Assembly: GCF_024105665.1 (NCBI RefSeq)
Contig: NZ_JAAAMK010000007.1
Location: 151,046 to 215,045, forward strand
DNA from: Aliihoeflea aestuarii
GTDB lineage: Bacteria > Pseudomonadota > Alphaproteobacteria > Rhizobiales > Rhizobiaceae
Direction of reading: 5' to 3'
DNA: 64,000 bases
Below the pieces are notes generated by a model. That model searched no databases and had not been told where the DNA came from. It was given only the letters and a program-made list of their open reading frames with translations. Numbering within the stretch: position 1 is the first letter of the stretch; each line of letters begins with the position of its first letter. A program made the translations under genes and the position numbers. Of this stretch, positions 48,570 through 56,655 are shown piece by piece.

Positions 48570-49440
48570 GGGAGAAATCCTTGAGGCGGCGAAGATAGGA
48601 CGCGTAGTCGGTCTTGCCCAACTGATCGGCGCGCGACAGCAACTGCTCGTCCGTCAGGTAGCCAAGATCATATCCGATTTCCTCAAGGCACATCACCTTG
48701 ATGCCCTGGCGCTGCTCGATCGTGCGCACGAAGGCTGATGCTTGATGCAGGCTGTCATGCGTGCCTGTATCGAGCCAGGCATATCCGCGGCCCAGCCGGG
48801 TCACCTGAAGCGATCCGCGTTGCAGATAAGCGATGTTCACGTCGGTTATCTCGAGTTCGCCGCGAGCCGAGGGCTTGATGGAGGCGGCGATGTCGAGGAC
48901 ATCGTTGTCGTAGAAATAAAGTCCCGTCACGGCCCAGTTGGATCGAGGCTGGGGGGGCTTTTCCTCGATGGAGATCGCCGTGCCGTCGGACGGATCGAAT
49001 GTGACGACGCCGTAGCGCTCCGGATCATCCACCCAATAGGCGAAGATCGTCGCACCGCTTTCGCGCTTTCGCGCCTGCTGGCACATCTGGGACAGTCCGG
49101 CGCCGTGAAAGATGTTGTCGCCAAGGACAAGGGCGACCGAGTCCTGGCCAACGAAGTCGCGCCCGATGATGAACGCTTCAGCCAGCCCGTTGGGTTCGGG
49201 CTGCTGCGCGTAGCTGATCGAAATGCCGAAATTGCTGCCGTCCCCCAAAAGGCTCTCGAAAGCAAACGCGTCTCGCGGGGTCGTGATGATGAGAATGTCT
49301 GAAATCCCCGCCAGCATGAGCACGCCGAGCGGATAGTAGATCATCGGTTTGTCGTAGACGGGCAGCAATTGCTTGGAGATGGCCAATGTCGCCGGGAACA
49401 GCCGCGTTCCGCTGCCGCCTGCCAGAATTATCCCTTTCAT
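48562..49440 (-). CDS. rfbA: Glucose-1-phosphate thymidylyltransferase
   Basis: Activates glucose-1-phosphate to dTDP-glucose, the first step of dTDP-rhamnose synthesis. The 292 residues start [18 protein letters not shown], the nucleotidyltransferase signature, followed by [17 protein letters not shown] and [32 protein letters not shown] is the usual C-terminal motif. It opens the rfb operon; the 242-bp gap before the flippase gene contains its promoter, not clearly recognisable. Confidence 0.97.
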   Translation of the reverse strand: MKGIILAGGSGTRLFPATLAISKQLLPVYDKPMIYYPLGVLMLAGISDILIITTPRDAFAFESLLGDGSNFGISISYAQQPEPNGLAEAFIIGRDFVGQDSVALVLGDNIFHGAGLSQMCQQARKRESGATIFAYWVDDPERYGVVTFDPSDGTAISIEEKPPQPRSNWAVTGLYFYDNDVLDIAASIKPSARGELEITDVNIAYLQRGSLQVTRLGRGYAWLDTGTHDSLHQASAFVRTIEQRQGIKVMCLEEIGYDLGYLTDEQLLSRADQLGKTDYASYLRRLKDFSRV

Positions 49441-49682
49441 TGTGCCCCCGAAGCATGCAAACCCAACCCGGCCAAGCCCGGTCCGGTGAAGCTATCGCGG
49501 CAAGAAAATCCAATGAACCTGACAAAATTATTTAGACCGTCCTGTTAAGCGCGGCTCAAGCCAAGCATTTCGGCAGTAATCGAAGCGGAGGGGTGGTCGA
49601 ACAACTGGATTTTAGCTCGGCGAGCGGATGTTGCGAGCCGCGTGTTTCTGACGGAGCGATCACAGTTGAATTGGCCGGCAGA

Positions 49683-51083
49683 TCAACCGGCCCAAGTGCT
49701 CAGTGCTACCACGGCTTCCCAGTTGAGCCGAAGGGCCGTTGTCGAAAGCAAAATCGCGAGACTTGCGAAGACGGCATCGTGCAAGGGGTCCCAGGCGCGA
49801 TAACGCCGCGCCAGCCAGACGATGAAGATGTGCGTGACGATGACGGCCAGCCCCTGACCCGCAAGCGCGCCAAGCAGCCCCGCAACCTCAATGCCGATCA
49901 ACAGACTGGCGATCTGCAACGAGGCTCTGGCGACGAACAGCGTGAAGTAGCTTCGCGAGTCGCCGGCAGCCAGCGCGGACTGGTCGTAGGTCAGGCCGAC
50001 GAGCTGAAACATCTGGACGCAGGCGATCAGGACGACGATGCCGCCCGCCGCCGCGTAGCGCGGGTCATAGAGGAATTGAATGAGCAGGACGCCGCCGAAC
50101 GCCATCACCGTCATCATGCCCATTACGCCCGCACTGAGCGCAAAGCGCATCCAACGTATCTTTCGGAAGTTTTCGGGTGAGGACGACGGCGGCCCTTCGC
50201 GGTAGAGAGGGATGAGAATGCGGGTGATGACGGCGCCCCCGAGAAGAAGCGGGAAGCTCGCCAGGAAATATCCGATATTGTAGATGCCCAGCATGTCGAT
50301 CGACAGATATTTGCCCAGGATCAACTTGTCGCCCTGCGAGATGAGAAAGCCGAGGGCTGTGCTGAAGAATATCCACTTGCCGAAATGGATCAGATCGTTG
50401 ACGGCCGCGGCCTCCCAGCGAAACCGGTTCGGCCGTCCCGGAAGCAGGAGGTTCGCCAGGATCAGATATACCACTGAGGAAATGACGCCGCCGATCACAA
50501 GCGCCCACACCGATCGCATCCACCATGTAAGCCCGACCAGGACGGCTAACGAGATGATCTGGTTGAGCAGTTCAAGCCCCGTGATGCGCCCCAAAAGCAG
50601 ATGCCGGTTTGCCGAAAGCAGCCGGGTCGGATTGAAGCCGGATACGACCAGCGCAAGCCCTGCGACGGGCAGGATCTGCGCAAGCGTCGGCTCGCCGTAG
50701 AGATAGGCGAGCGGAAGCGCCAGCGCGCAGGTGCCGACCCACAGGGCAAAGCCGCGCAAAACCTGGATCGTCCAGGCCGTATTCAGAAAATCCTCCTCGT
50801 CGCCGCGCTTGTTTTGCATCACCGATGGGCCGAGACCGACATCAGACAGCATCGTCAATCCGGTGATGAAGACACCGACCAGCGCCATCAGGCCGAATGC
50901 CTCGGGAAAAAGCAGGCGGGTGAGAACGAGGTTCGAGGCGAGCCGCACCGCCTGCATGGTGCCGAAACCGACGACGGTCCAACTCGCACCGCGAACGGCG
51001 CGTGCGAAGATGGACTTTCCTGTCAGGGCACGGCGAAAGACGTTCATCGCGAGGGTCTGGCCGGAACGAAGGACATCGCGCAT
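49683..51083 (-). CDS. Polysaccharide flippase (Wzx/MOP superfamily)
   Basis: A 466-residue protein with about twelve to fourteen hydrophobic segments, beginning WTVVGFGTMQAVRLASNLVLTR, typical of lipopolysaccharide-type MOP translocases that flip lipid-linked repeat units across the inner membrane. The frame runs open to 51284, but the early part is Arg-rich and not protein-like; ATG 51083 (MRDVLRSGQTLAM) is the chosen start, with ATG 51047 as alternative. It closes the polysaccharide island before the aromatic cluster. Confidence 0.88.
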   Translation of the reverse strand: MRDVLRSGQTLAMNVFRRALTGKSIFARAVRGASWTVVGFGTMQAVRLASNLVLTRLLFPEAFGLMALVGVFITGLTMLSDVGLGPSVMQNKRGDEEDFLNTAWTIQVLRGFALWVGTCALALPLAYLYGEPTLAQILPVAGLALVVSGFNPTRLLSANRHLLLGRITGLELLNQIISLAVLVGLTWWMRSVWALVIGGVISSVVYLILANLLLPGRPNRFRWEAAAVNDLIHFGKWIFFSTALGFLISQGDKLILGKYLSIDMLGIYNIGYFLASFPLLLGGAVITRILIPLYREGPPSSSPENFRKIRWMRFALSAGVMGMMTVMAFGGVLLIQFLYDPRYAAAGGIVVLIACVQMFQLVGLTYDQSALAAGDSRSYFTLFVARASLQIASLLIGIEVAGLLGALAGQGLAVIVTHIFIVWLARRYRAWDPLHDAVFASLAILLSTTALRLNWEAVVALSTWAG

Positions 51084-51467
51084 CGTCGCGCCGTTCTCGC
51101 GGGCTGCGCCTGCGATCCCGTTACCCCGCAGGCGCGAATGAGGGAAAAGTGCTGGACTTCCATATATCTCCAACCAGACCACGAACGAGATCGGTCGACG
51201 GAAAGCAGGCGTTATGCGACGTGGTCCGACGGATCGGATGCGCACCTTCCGGACAGCAAAGTCACCAATTCGGCTCCGGCGCAAGATTGGCGTAGTGGAT
51301 TATTTCGAGGAGTCGATACGCGTAGGTGTCGTTGTGCATGCCATGTATACATCTCTGGCTCGATTGCTGCCGCCGTGGTAGCGTCGTGACCCTGTGATGC
51401 CTGTGAGGATCATCCGTTTTCGTTTGGTGTATTCATATCTGTTCAACAGGCAGTGTAAGGGAGGAGC
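51084..51467 (+). promoter_or_regulatory. Regulatory region upstream of the ring-cleavage operon (operator ATGTATACAT at 51343-51352)
   Basis: This 384-bp gap holds no convincing gene beyond a 12-codon leader ORF starting just after it. The palindrome ATGTATACAT lies at 51343-51352 within CCATGTATACAT (51341-51352). The same 12 bases recur at 56615-56626 before the demethylase gene. The GntR/FCD family binds such GTATAC-centred sites. A strong AGGGAGGAGC ribosome site sits at 51458-51467. Confidence 0.6.
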
Positions 51468-52466
51468 GTGCATGAATTCCAGTTATGCGCAATCGTGGTG
51501 CTGGTCGTGAGGGAGCCATGTTTCGATGTCGCCCATCTGGGGCATGTGGAACTCTATACGGATCGGTTCGAGGACAGCCTGGATTTCTTTACGCGGGTCT
51601 ATGGGCTGACGGCCAGCGCGGTCGAGGATGGCTGCGCCTATTTGCGTGCCTTCGACGATTATGAGTTCCACACGCTAAAGCTCGTGCGCCATCACACGAC
51701 GGGCGTCGGGCATGTCGCTTACCGGACCTCGTCGCGCGAGGCGCTGGAGCGGCGCGCGAAGGTGATCGAGGACATGGGATGCGGCATCGGCTGGGTCGAT
51801 GGCGACGAAGGCCACGGCCGCGCCTATCGCTTCGCCGATCCCGACGGGCATGTCTTTGAGCTTTACTACGACACGCGCGTCTATGAACCGCCGGACGAGG
51901 AACGTCCGGCGCTGAAGAACATCGCCCAGCGCTATCACGGCCGGGGGTGTTCGCCGCGCCGTATCGATCATCTCAACCTTCTTGCGACCGATGTGTCGGC
52001 CATTCGCGATTTCATGGTCATGGCGCTCGGCAGTCGGGTGACGGAGCAGATTCGTCTCGACAATGGGCGGCTCGGCGGTTGCTGGTTCACGGTCAACAAC
52101 AAAAGCTACGACATCGCCTATTCCGAGGACCATTCGGGTGCGAAGGGGCGGTTTCATCACATTACTTATGCGGTCGACCAGCGTGAAGACATATTGCGCG
52201 CGGCGGACATCTTTCTGGAAAACGGCGTGCATATCGAGACCGGGCCGCACAAGCATGCGATTCAGGGCACCTTCTTTCTCTATGTCTGGGAGCCGGCGGG
52301 AAACCGGGTGGAACTCGCCAATGCCGGCGCGCGGCTGATCCTGCGGCCCGACTGGCCGACGGTGACGTGGACGGAGACCGAACGGAAAAAGGGGCAGGCC
52401 TGGGGGTTGAAGACGATCGAGACGTTCCACACGCATGGAACGCCACCGGTGACAGGGAGGAATTGA
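51468..52466 (+). CDS. Type I (VOC) extradiol ring-cleavage dioxygenase
   Basis: A 332-residue two-domain vicinal-oxygen-chelate dioxygenase (319 residues if started at GTG 51507, which gives MREPCFDVAHLGHVEL). Domain 1 holds AHLGHVELYTDRFEDSLDFF. Domain 2 carries the metal ligands His168 (RRIDHLNLLATD), His230 or His231 (RFHHITYAVD) and Glu282 (NRVELAN). The spacing matches BphC-type Fe(II)/Mn(II) enzymes. It is followed by GalB-, GalC- and GalD-like genes, so it should cleave a trihydroxy or methoxy-dihydroxy benzoate such as gallate or 3-O-methylgallate. Such pathways normally use a LigB-type dioxygenase. The substrate is inferred. Confidence 0.83.
   Translation: MHEFQLCAIVVLVVREPCFDVAHLGHVELYTDRFEDSLDFFTRVYGLTASAVEDGCAYLRAFDDYEFHTLKLVRHHTTGVGHVAYRTSSREALERRAKVIEDMGCGIGWVDGDEGHGRAYRFADPDGHVFELYYDTRVYEPPDEERPALKNIAQRYHGRGCSPRRIDHLNLLATDVSAIRDFMVMALGSRVTEQIRLDNGRLGGCWFTVNNKSYDIAYSEDHSGAKGRFHHITYAVDQREDILRAADIFLENGVHIETGPHKHAIQGTFFLYVWEPAGNRVELANAGARLILRPDWPTVTWTETERKKGQAWGLKTIETFHTHGTPPVTGRN
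51472..51510 (+). CDS. Short leader ORF coupled to the dioxygenase
   Basis: Twelve codons, MNSSYAQSWCWS, follow the strong AGGGAGGAGC site. The TGA stop (51508-51510) overlaps GTG 51507, in frame with the dioxygenase, as GTGA. This allows translational coupling. No terminator is seen after it. The dioxygenase frame is also open from GTG 51468, which could compete. Speculative. Confidence 0.3.
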   Translation: MNSSYAQSWCWS

Positions 52467-52470
52467 AATC

Positions 52471-53199
52471 ATGGCGAAGACGGCTCTTATCATCAGCGCG
52501 CATTCGGCGGATTTCGTCTGGCGCTGCGGCGGGGCGATCGCGCTGCATGCGAACAAGGGCTACGACGTAACGGTCGTCTGCCTGTCCTATGGCGGACGCG
52601 GGGAGAGCGCGAAGCTTTGGAAGAACGAGGGCATGACGCTTGAGCGCGTCAAGACGGAGCGTCAGCGCGAGGCCGAGAACGCCGCCAAGGCGCTCGGCGT
52701 TGCCAATATCCGGTTCTTCGATCTCGGCGACTATCCGCTGGAGATGACGCGCGAAGCCAAGGATCGTCTCGTCGACGTGATGCGCGAGGTTCAGCCCGCT
52801 TTCATGATGACGCACTCCAAATACGATCCCTACAACACCGACCACATGTATGTGTCCGAATGGACGCTTGAATGCCGCGCCATCGCGCAGGCCTGGGGTC
52901 ATAAGCCGGGCGAAAAGATCCTCGGCGCGCCGCAGGTCTATCTGTTCGAGCCGCACCAGACCGAGCAGATGGAGTGGAAGCCGGACACCTTCCTCGACAT
53001 TTCGCCGGTGTGGGACAGGAAATGGGCCGCGATCCAGTGCATGGAGGGGCAGGAACACCTCTGGCACTATTACAAGAACGTCGCGGAAAATCGCGCCAAT
53101 CACTTCATGCGCAATTCGGGCGGCCAGTCCGGCGGGCGCAAGGCGACCCATGCGGAGGGCTTCCAGTCGATCTTCCCGCGCACCGTGGATGAACTCTAG
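52471..53199 (+). CDS. galB: 4-oxalomesaconate hydratase (GalB, PIG-L fold)
   Basis: A 242-residue zinc-dependent PIG-L/LmbE-fold protein. TALIISAHSADFVWRCGGAIALHA contains the metal-binding His/Asp pair of that fold, followed by YDVTVVCLSYGGRGESAKLW, FFDLGDYPL and THSKYDPYNTDH. In Pseudomonas the gallate enzyme GalB, which hydrates 4-oxalomesaconate, has this fold and these motifs; context with GalC and GalD makes this far likelier than a deacetylase. It lies 4 bp after the dioxygenase and is adjacent to galC. Confidence 0.85.
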   Translation: MAKTALIISAHSADFVWRCGGAIALHANKGYDVTVVCLSYGGRGESAKLWKNEGMTLERVKTERQREAENAAKALGVANIRFFDLGDYPLEMTREAKDRLVDVMREVQPAFMMTHSKYDPYNTDHMYVSEWTLECRAIAQAWGHKPGEKILGAPQVYLFEPHQTEQMEWKPDTFLDISPVWDRKWAAIQCMEGQEHLWHYYKNVAENRANHFMRNSGGQSGGRKATHAEGFQSIFPRTVDEL

Positions 53200-53871
53200 A
53201 TGAGCGTCGTCGTCCAGAACATCGAACGCGCCGACCAGGCGGTCATCGACCGGCTGGCGGTCTGCGGCGTCGCGACGGTGCACGAAGCGCAGGGTCGCAA
53301 GGGTTTGCTGGCGTCCTATATGCGGCCGATCTATTCGGGCGCGCGGCTGGCCGCGAGCACGGTGACGATCTCGGCGCCGCCCGGCGACAACTGGATGCTG
53401 CATGTCGCCATCGAGCAACTCAGCGACGGTGACATTCTGGTTCTGGCTCCGACCAGCCCGTGCGAAGACGGCTATTTCGGTGACCTGCTTGCCACTTCGG
53501 CGCTGGCACGCGGCTGCAAGGGACTGATCATTGACGCCGGCGTGCGTGACGTCGCCGATCTGACGGAAATGAAGTTCCCGGTGTGGTCGAAGGCGGTGTT
53601 TGCGCAAGGCACGGTCAAGGAGACGCTTGGTTCGGTCAATGTGCCGATCGTCTGTGCGGGCGCTCTGGTCAATCCGGGCGACGTGATCATCGCCGACGAT
53701 GACGGCGTGTGCGTCGTTGTGCTCGGCGAAGCCGAAGCGGTGGCCGCGAAGGCCGAGGCGCGCATCGCCGCCGAGGACGACAAGCGCAAGCGTCTGGCGG
53801 CCGGCGAGCTCGGCCTCGACATCTACAAGATGCGCGAGCGGCTCGCCGAGAAGGGGTTGAAATATGTCTGA
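53200..53871 (+). CDS. galC: 4-carboxy-4-hydroxy-2-oxoadipate aldolase (GalC/LigK, RraA fold)
   Basis: A 223-residue RraA-fold class II aldolase, which splits 4-carboxy-4-hydroxy-2-oxoadipate to pyruvate and oxaloacetate and can decarboxylate oxaloacetate. Motifs are [48 protein letters not shown] with the Mg2+-site AGVRD, and [20 protein letters not shown] 53200 follows the galB TAG directly, and the end overlaps galD by 8 bp. Confidence 0.9.
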   Translation: MSVVVQNIERADQAVIDRLAVCGVATVHEAQGRKGLLASYMRPIYSGARLAASTVTISAPPGDNWMLHVAIEQLSDGDILVLAPTSPCEDGYFGDLLATSALARGCKGLIIDAGVRDVADLTEMKFPVWSKAVFAQGTVKETLGSVNVPIVCAGALVNPGDVIIADDDGVCVVVLGEAEAVAAKAEARIAAEDDKRKRLAAGELGLDIYKMRERLAEKGLKYV

Positions 53872-54958
53872 AGCCCGCGACGGTGTGCGCTGCATGTGGA
53901 TGCGCGGCGGCACGTCGAAGGGCGGTTATTTCCTGGCGGATGATCTGCCGGCAGATGTTGCGGCGCGCGATGCGCTTTTGCTCGGCGTCATGGGCTCACC
54001 CGACCCGCGCCAGATCGACGGGATGGGCGGGGCCGATCCGCTGACTTCGAAGGTCGCGGTGGTGAGGAAGTCGGCGCGCGCGGATGCAGATGTCGACTAT
54101 CTGTTCCTGCAGGTGTTCGTCGACAGGGCGATTGTTTCGGACGGGCAGAATTGCGGCAACATCCTTGCCGGCGTCGGGCCGTTCGCCATCGAGTGCGGAC
54201 TGGTGGCGGTGCAGGACGGCGTGACGCCGGTGCGCATCTTCATGGAGAATACCGGCCAGATCGCCACCGCACGCGTCGAAACACCGGGCGGCGTGGTGAG
54301 TTATAGCGGTCAGGCGCGCATCGACGGCGTTCCCGGCACATCCGCGCCGGTGCCGATCACCTTCGCGGATACGGCCGGCTCGTCCTGCGGCGCGCTGCTG
54401 CCGACCGGCAATATGGTGGATGCGATCGAGGGTGTCGATTGCACCTTGATCGACAATGGCATGCCGTGCGTCGTCATGCGGGCGGGCGATCTCGGCATTG
54501 CCGGAACCGAAACGCCGGACGAACTGGAAGGAAACGAGGCCCTGCGCGCCAAGCTCGAAGCGATCCGGCTGACGGCTGGGCCGCTGATGAATCTCGGCGA
54601 CGTGGCGCAGAAATCCGTGCCGAAGATGACGATGGTTTCCAAGGCGACCAATGAAGGCGCGATCTCGACGCGTACCTTCATTCCGCATAAGTGCCATGAC
54701 GCGATCGGGGTTCTCGGGGCAGTCAGCGTTGCCACCGCCTGCCTGCTGCCACAAGGCCCCGCGGCCGAGCTTGCGACCCTACCGGAGGGCGGGGAAAAAG
54801 CGATGTCGATCGAGCATCCGACCGGCGAGATGACCGTCATCGCAACGGTGCGCGACGGAAGTGTCACCGACGCGGCGGTTTTGAGAACGGCGCGAAAGCT
54901 GTTCGACGGTATGGTCTTTGCGAAATTACCTGATTCTGCGGTTCAAGAGGAACACTAA
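53864..54958 (+). CDS. galD: 4-oxalomesaconate tautomerase (GalD, PrpF family)
   Basis: A 364-residue PrpF-like cofactor-independent isomerase. [21 protein letters not shown] at the N terminus, [21 protein letters not shown] and the [18 protein letters not shown] region are typical. GalD converts the keto and enol forms of 4-oxalomesaconate so that GalB can act. The gene overlaps galC by 8 bp and ends TAATG with purU. Methylitaconate isomerases belong to the same family, but the gene order favours GalD. Confidence 0.87.
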   Translation: MSEARDGVRCMWMRGGTSKGGYFLADDLPADVAARDALLLGVMGSPDPRQIDGMGGADPLTSKVAVVRKSARADADVDYLFLQVFVDRAIVSDGQNCGNILAGVGPFAIECGLVAVQDGVTPVRIFMENTGQIATARVETPGGVVSYSGQARIDGVPGTSAPVPITFADTAGSSCGALLPTGNMVDAIEGVDCTLIDNGMPCVVMRAGDLGIAGTETPDELEGNEALRAKLEAIRLTAGPLMNLGDVAQKSVPKMTMVSKATNEGAISTRTFIPHKCHDAIGVLGAVSVATACLLPQGPAAELATLPEGGEKAMSIEHPTGEMTVIATVRDGSVTDAAVLRTARKLFDGMVFAKLPDSAVQEEH

Positions 54959-55806
54959 TGACGCATTACATCCTGACGCTTCGCTGCAAGAACCGCAGCG
55001 GGATCGTCGCTTCCGTCGCCGCCTGCATTGCCGACAATGGTGGCGACATCACCGAAGCGCATCAGTTCGATGACGCCGAAACCGGTAATTTCTTCATGCG
55101 GGTGGAATTTTCGATGGAAGGTGCGGAGGAGACCTTCCGGAGCGCCGTCCAGCCGGTCGTCGCCCGGTTCGGGCTCGATCTGACCCTGCGGCGCTCGGGC
55201 GACAAGCGCAAGGTTCTGCTTCTCGTCTCCAAATTCGACCACTGCCTCGGCGATCTTCTCTACCGGATGCGGATCGGCGAACTCGACATGGAGGTCGTCG
55301 GCATCGTCGGAAATCACCCGCTTTCGGCGCTGAACCTGACGCTGACGGACGGATTGCCGTATCACCATCTGCCGATCACGAAGGACACCAAGGCGCAGCA
55401 GGAAGGGCAGATCAGGGCTCTGATCGAGGAGACCGGGGCGGAACTCGTCGTTCTTGCACGCTATATGCAGGTGCTGTCGGAAGAATTCTCTTCATATCTT
55501 TCGGGACGATGCATCAATATTCACCATTCGTTCCTGCCGGGTTTCAAGGGCGCGAAGCCCTATCATCAGGCGCATGAGCGCGGCGTGAAGATGATCGGGG
55601 CGACGGCGCACTACGTCACCGACGATCTCGACGAGGGGCCGATCATCAGCCAGGACGTCGAGCACGTCACCCATGCCGACCGGCCGGATGATCTGGTGGG
55701 CAAGGGGCGCGACATCGAGCGCCGGGTGCTGGCGCGCGCGGTCGCGTTGCATCTTGAGGATCGCGTTCTCATCAACGGGCAGAAGACCGTCGTGTTCGGC
55801 AGGTAG
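54958..55806 (+). CDS. purU: Formyltetrahydrofolate deformylase
   Basis: Hydrolyses 10-formyl-THF to THF and formate. The 282-residue protein has an N-terminal ACT domain (YILTLRCKNRSGIVASVAACIADNGG) and a formyltransferase-fold domain with CINIHHSFLPGFKGAKPYHQA and DLDEGPIISQDVEHV (catalytic His and Asp). ATG overlaps the galD stop. In this operon it would regenerate free THF to accept methyl groups from the LigM-like O-demethylase, linking aromatic demethylation to formate release. A housekeeping purine role is also possible. Confidence 0.93.
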   Translation: MTHYILTLRCKNRSGIVASVAACIADNGGDITEAHQFDDAETGNFFMRVEFSMEGAEETFRSAVQPVVARFGLDLTLRRSGDKRKVLLLVSKFDHCLGDLLYRMRIGELDMEVVGIVGNHPLSALNLTLTDGLPYHHLPITKDTKAQQEGQIRALIEETGAELVVLARYMQVLSEEFSSYLSGRCINIHHSFLPGFKGAKPYHQAHERGVKMIGATAHYVTDDLDEGPIISQDVEHVTHADRPDDLVGKGRDIERRVLARAVALHLEDRVLINGQKTVVFGR

Positions 55807-55827
55807 GAACGGGCAGGGGAGATCGGC

Positions 55828-56562
55828 ATGAAGGAAAGCGAAGGAGCCACCCACGGTCGCCGGGCCGTCATCCAACTGCGCGAAAAGATTCTCGGCGGCG
55901 AATATCCCGGCGGGACGCGGCTGTTCGAGGTCCAGCTTGCCGAAGCGCTCGACATCTCGCGCACGCCGGTTCGCGAAGCGATGTCGCGGCTGGCCGAGGA
56001 AGGGCTTCTGGAGCGCGTCCCCAATGGCGGGTTCGTCGTGCGCTCGTTCAGCTATGACGATGTCATCGACGCGATCGAACTTCGCGGCGTGCTGGAGGGG
56101 ACGGCCGCGCGTCTTGCGGCGGAGCGCGGGGCCGATCCCGAAATTCTGTGCCGGGTCAAGGCGACGCTGGACGAGATCGACACCTGTTTCGGAGACCGCG
56201 CCGACGATGTCGATTTCGACCGCTATTCCGACCTGAACGAGCGGTTCCACAATGATCTGGCGCGTCTTGCCGGCAGCGATACGATCCGCCGGGAAGTGGA
56301 GCGTGCATCCTCGCTGCCCTTCGCCTCGCCCTCGGCCTTCCTGCCGGACAAGACCAATATCGGCACGTTTCGTCGCTCTCTCCGCTTCGCGCAGGAGCAG
56401 CACCGGGCGCTGGTCGACGCGATCGAGGCACGCGAGAGCGCGCGTGCGGAGGGCATCGCGCGCGAGCATGCGCGGATTGCAAGGCGCAATCTTGAATACA
56501 TCGTTGCCGAGGATCCGAGCCTGATCGGGCAAATTCGCGGAATGGCGTTGATCCGCGCCTGA
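55828..56562 (+). CDS. GntR family (FCD/FadR subfamily) regulator
   Basis: A 244-residue transcription factor. The N-terminal winged helix has GRRAVIQLREKILGGEYPGGTRL and VQLAEALDISRTPVREAMSRLAEEGLL (residues about 11-62). The C-terminal FCD domain carries metal or ligand-binding residues (DAIELRGVLEGTAARLAAERG, and LNERFHNDLARLA). It probably controls both transcription units of the cluster through the shared CCATGTATACAT sites, with an aromatic acid or pathway intermediate as inducer. It ends the first operon. Confidence 0.9.
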   Translation: MKESEGATHGRRAVIQLREKILGGEYPGGTRLFEVQLAEALDISRTPVREAMSRLAEEGLLERVPNGGFVVRSFSYDDVIDAIELRGVLEGTAARLAAERGADPEILCRVKATLDEIDTCFGDRADDVDFDRYSDLNERFHNDLARLAGSDTIRREVERASSLPFASPSAFLPDKTNIGTFRRSLRFAQEQHRALVDAIEARESARAEGIAREHARIARRNLEYIVAEDPSLIGQIRGMALIRA

Positions 56563-56614
56563 AACTGGCGCCCTTTCATGTCGCTCGCACGAAAGCTCTG
56601 GCCAAAACGCCAGA

Positions 56615-56626
56615 CCATGTATACAT
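56615..56626. promoter_or_regulatory. Putative GntR operator before the O-demethylase gene
   Basis: CCATGTATACAT, identical over 12 bases to 51341-51352, with perfect palindrome ATGTATACAT at 56617-56626. It lies 30 bp before the ligM-like start codon, where a bound repressor would block transcription. Confidence 0.6.
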
Positions 56627-56655
56627 TTCCCGCATTCGAAAGGGAGGTATTCGAA

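Noticed and set aside
52162..53913. Antisense ORF of 583 codons over the galB-galC region
   Set aside because: Complementary to well-supported galB and galC; composition is that of a shadow frame.
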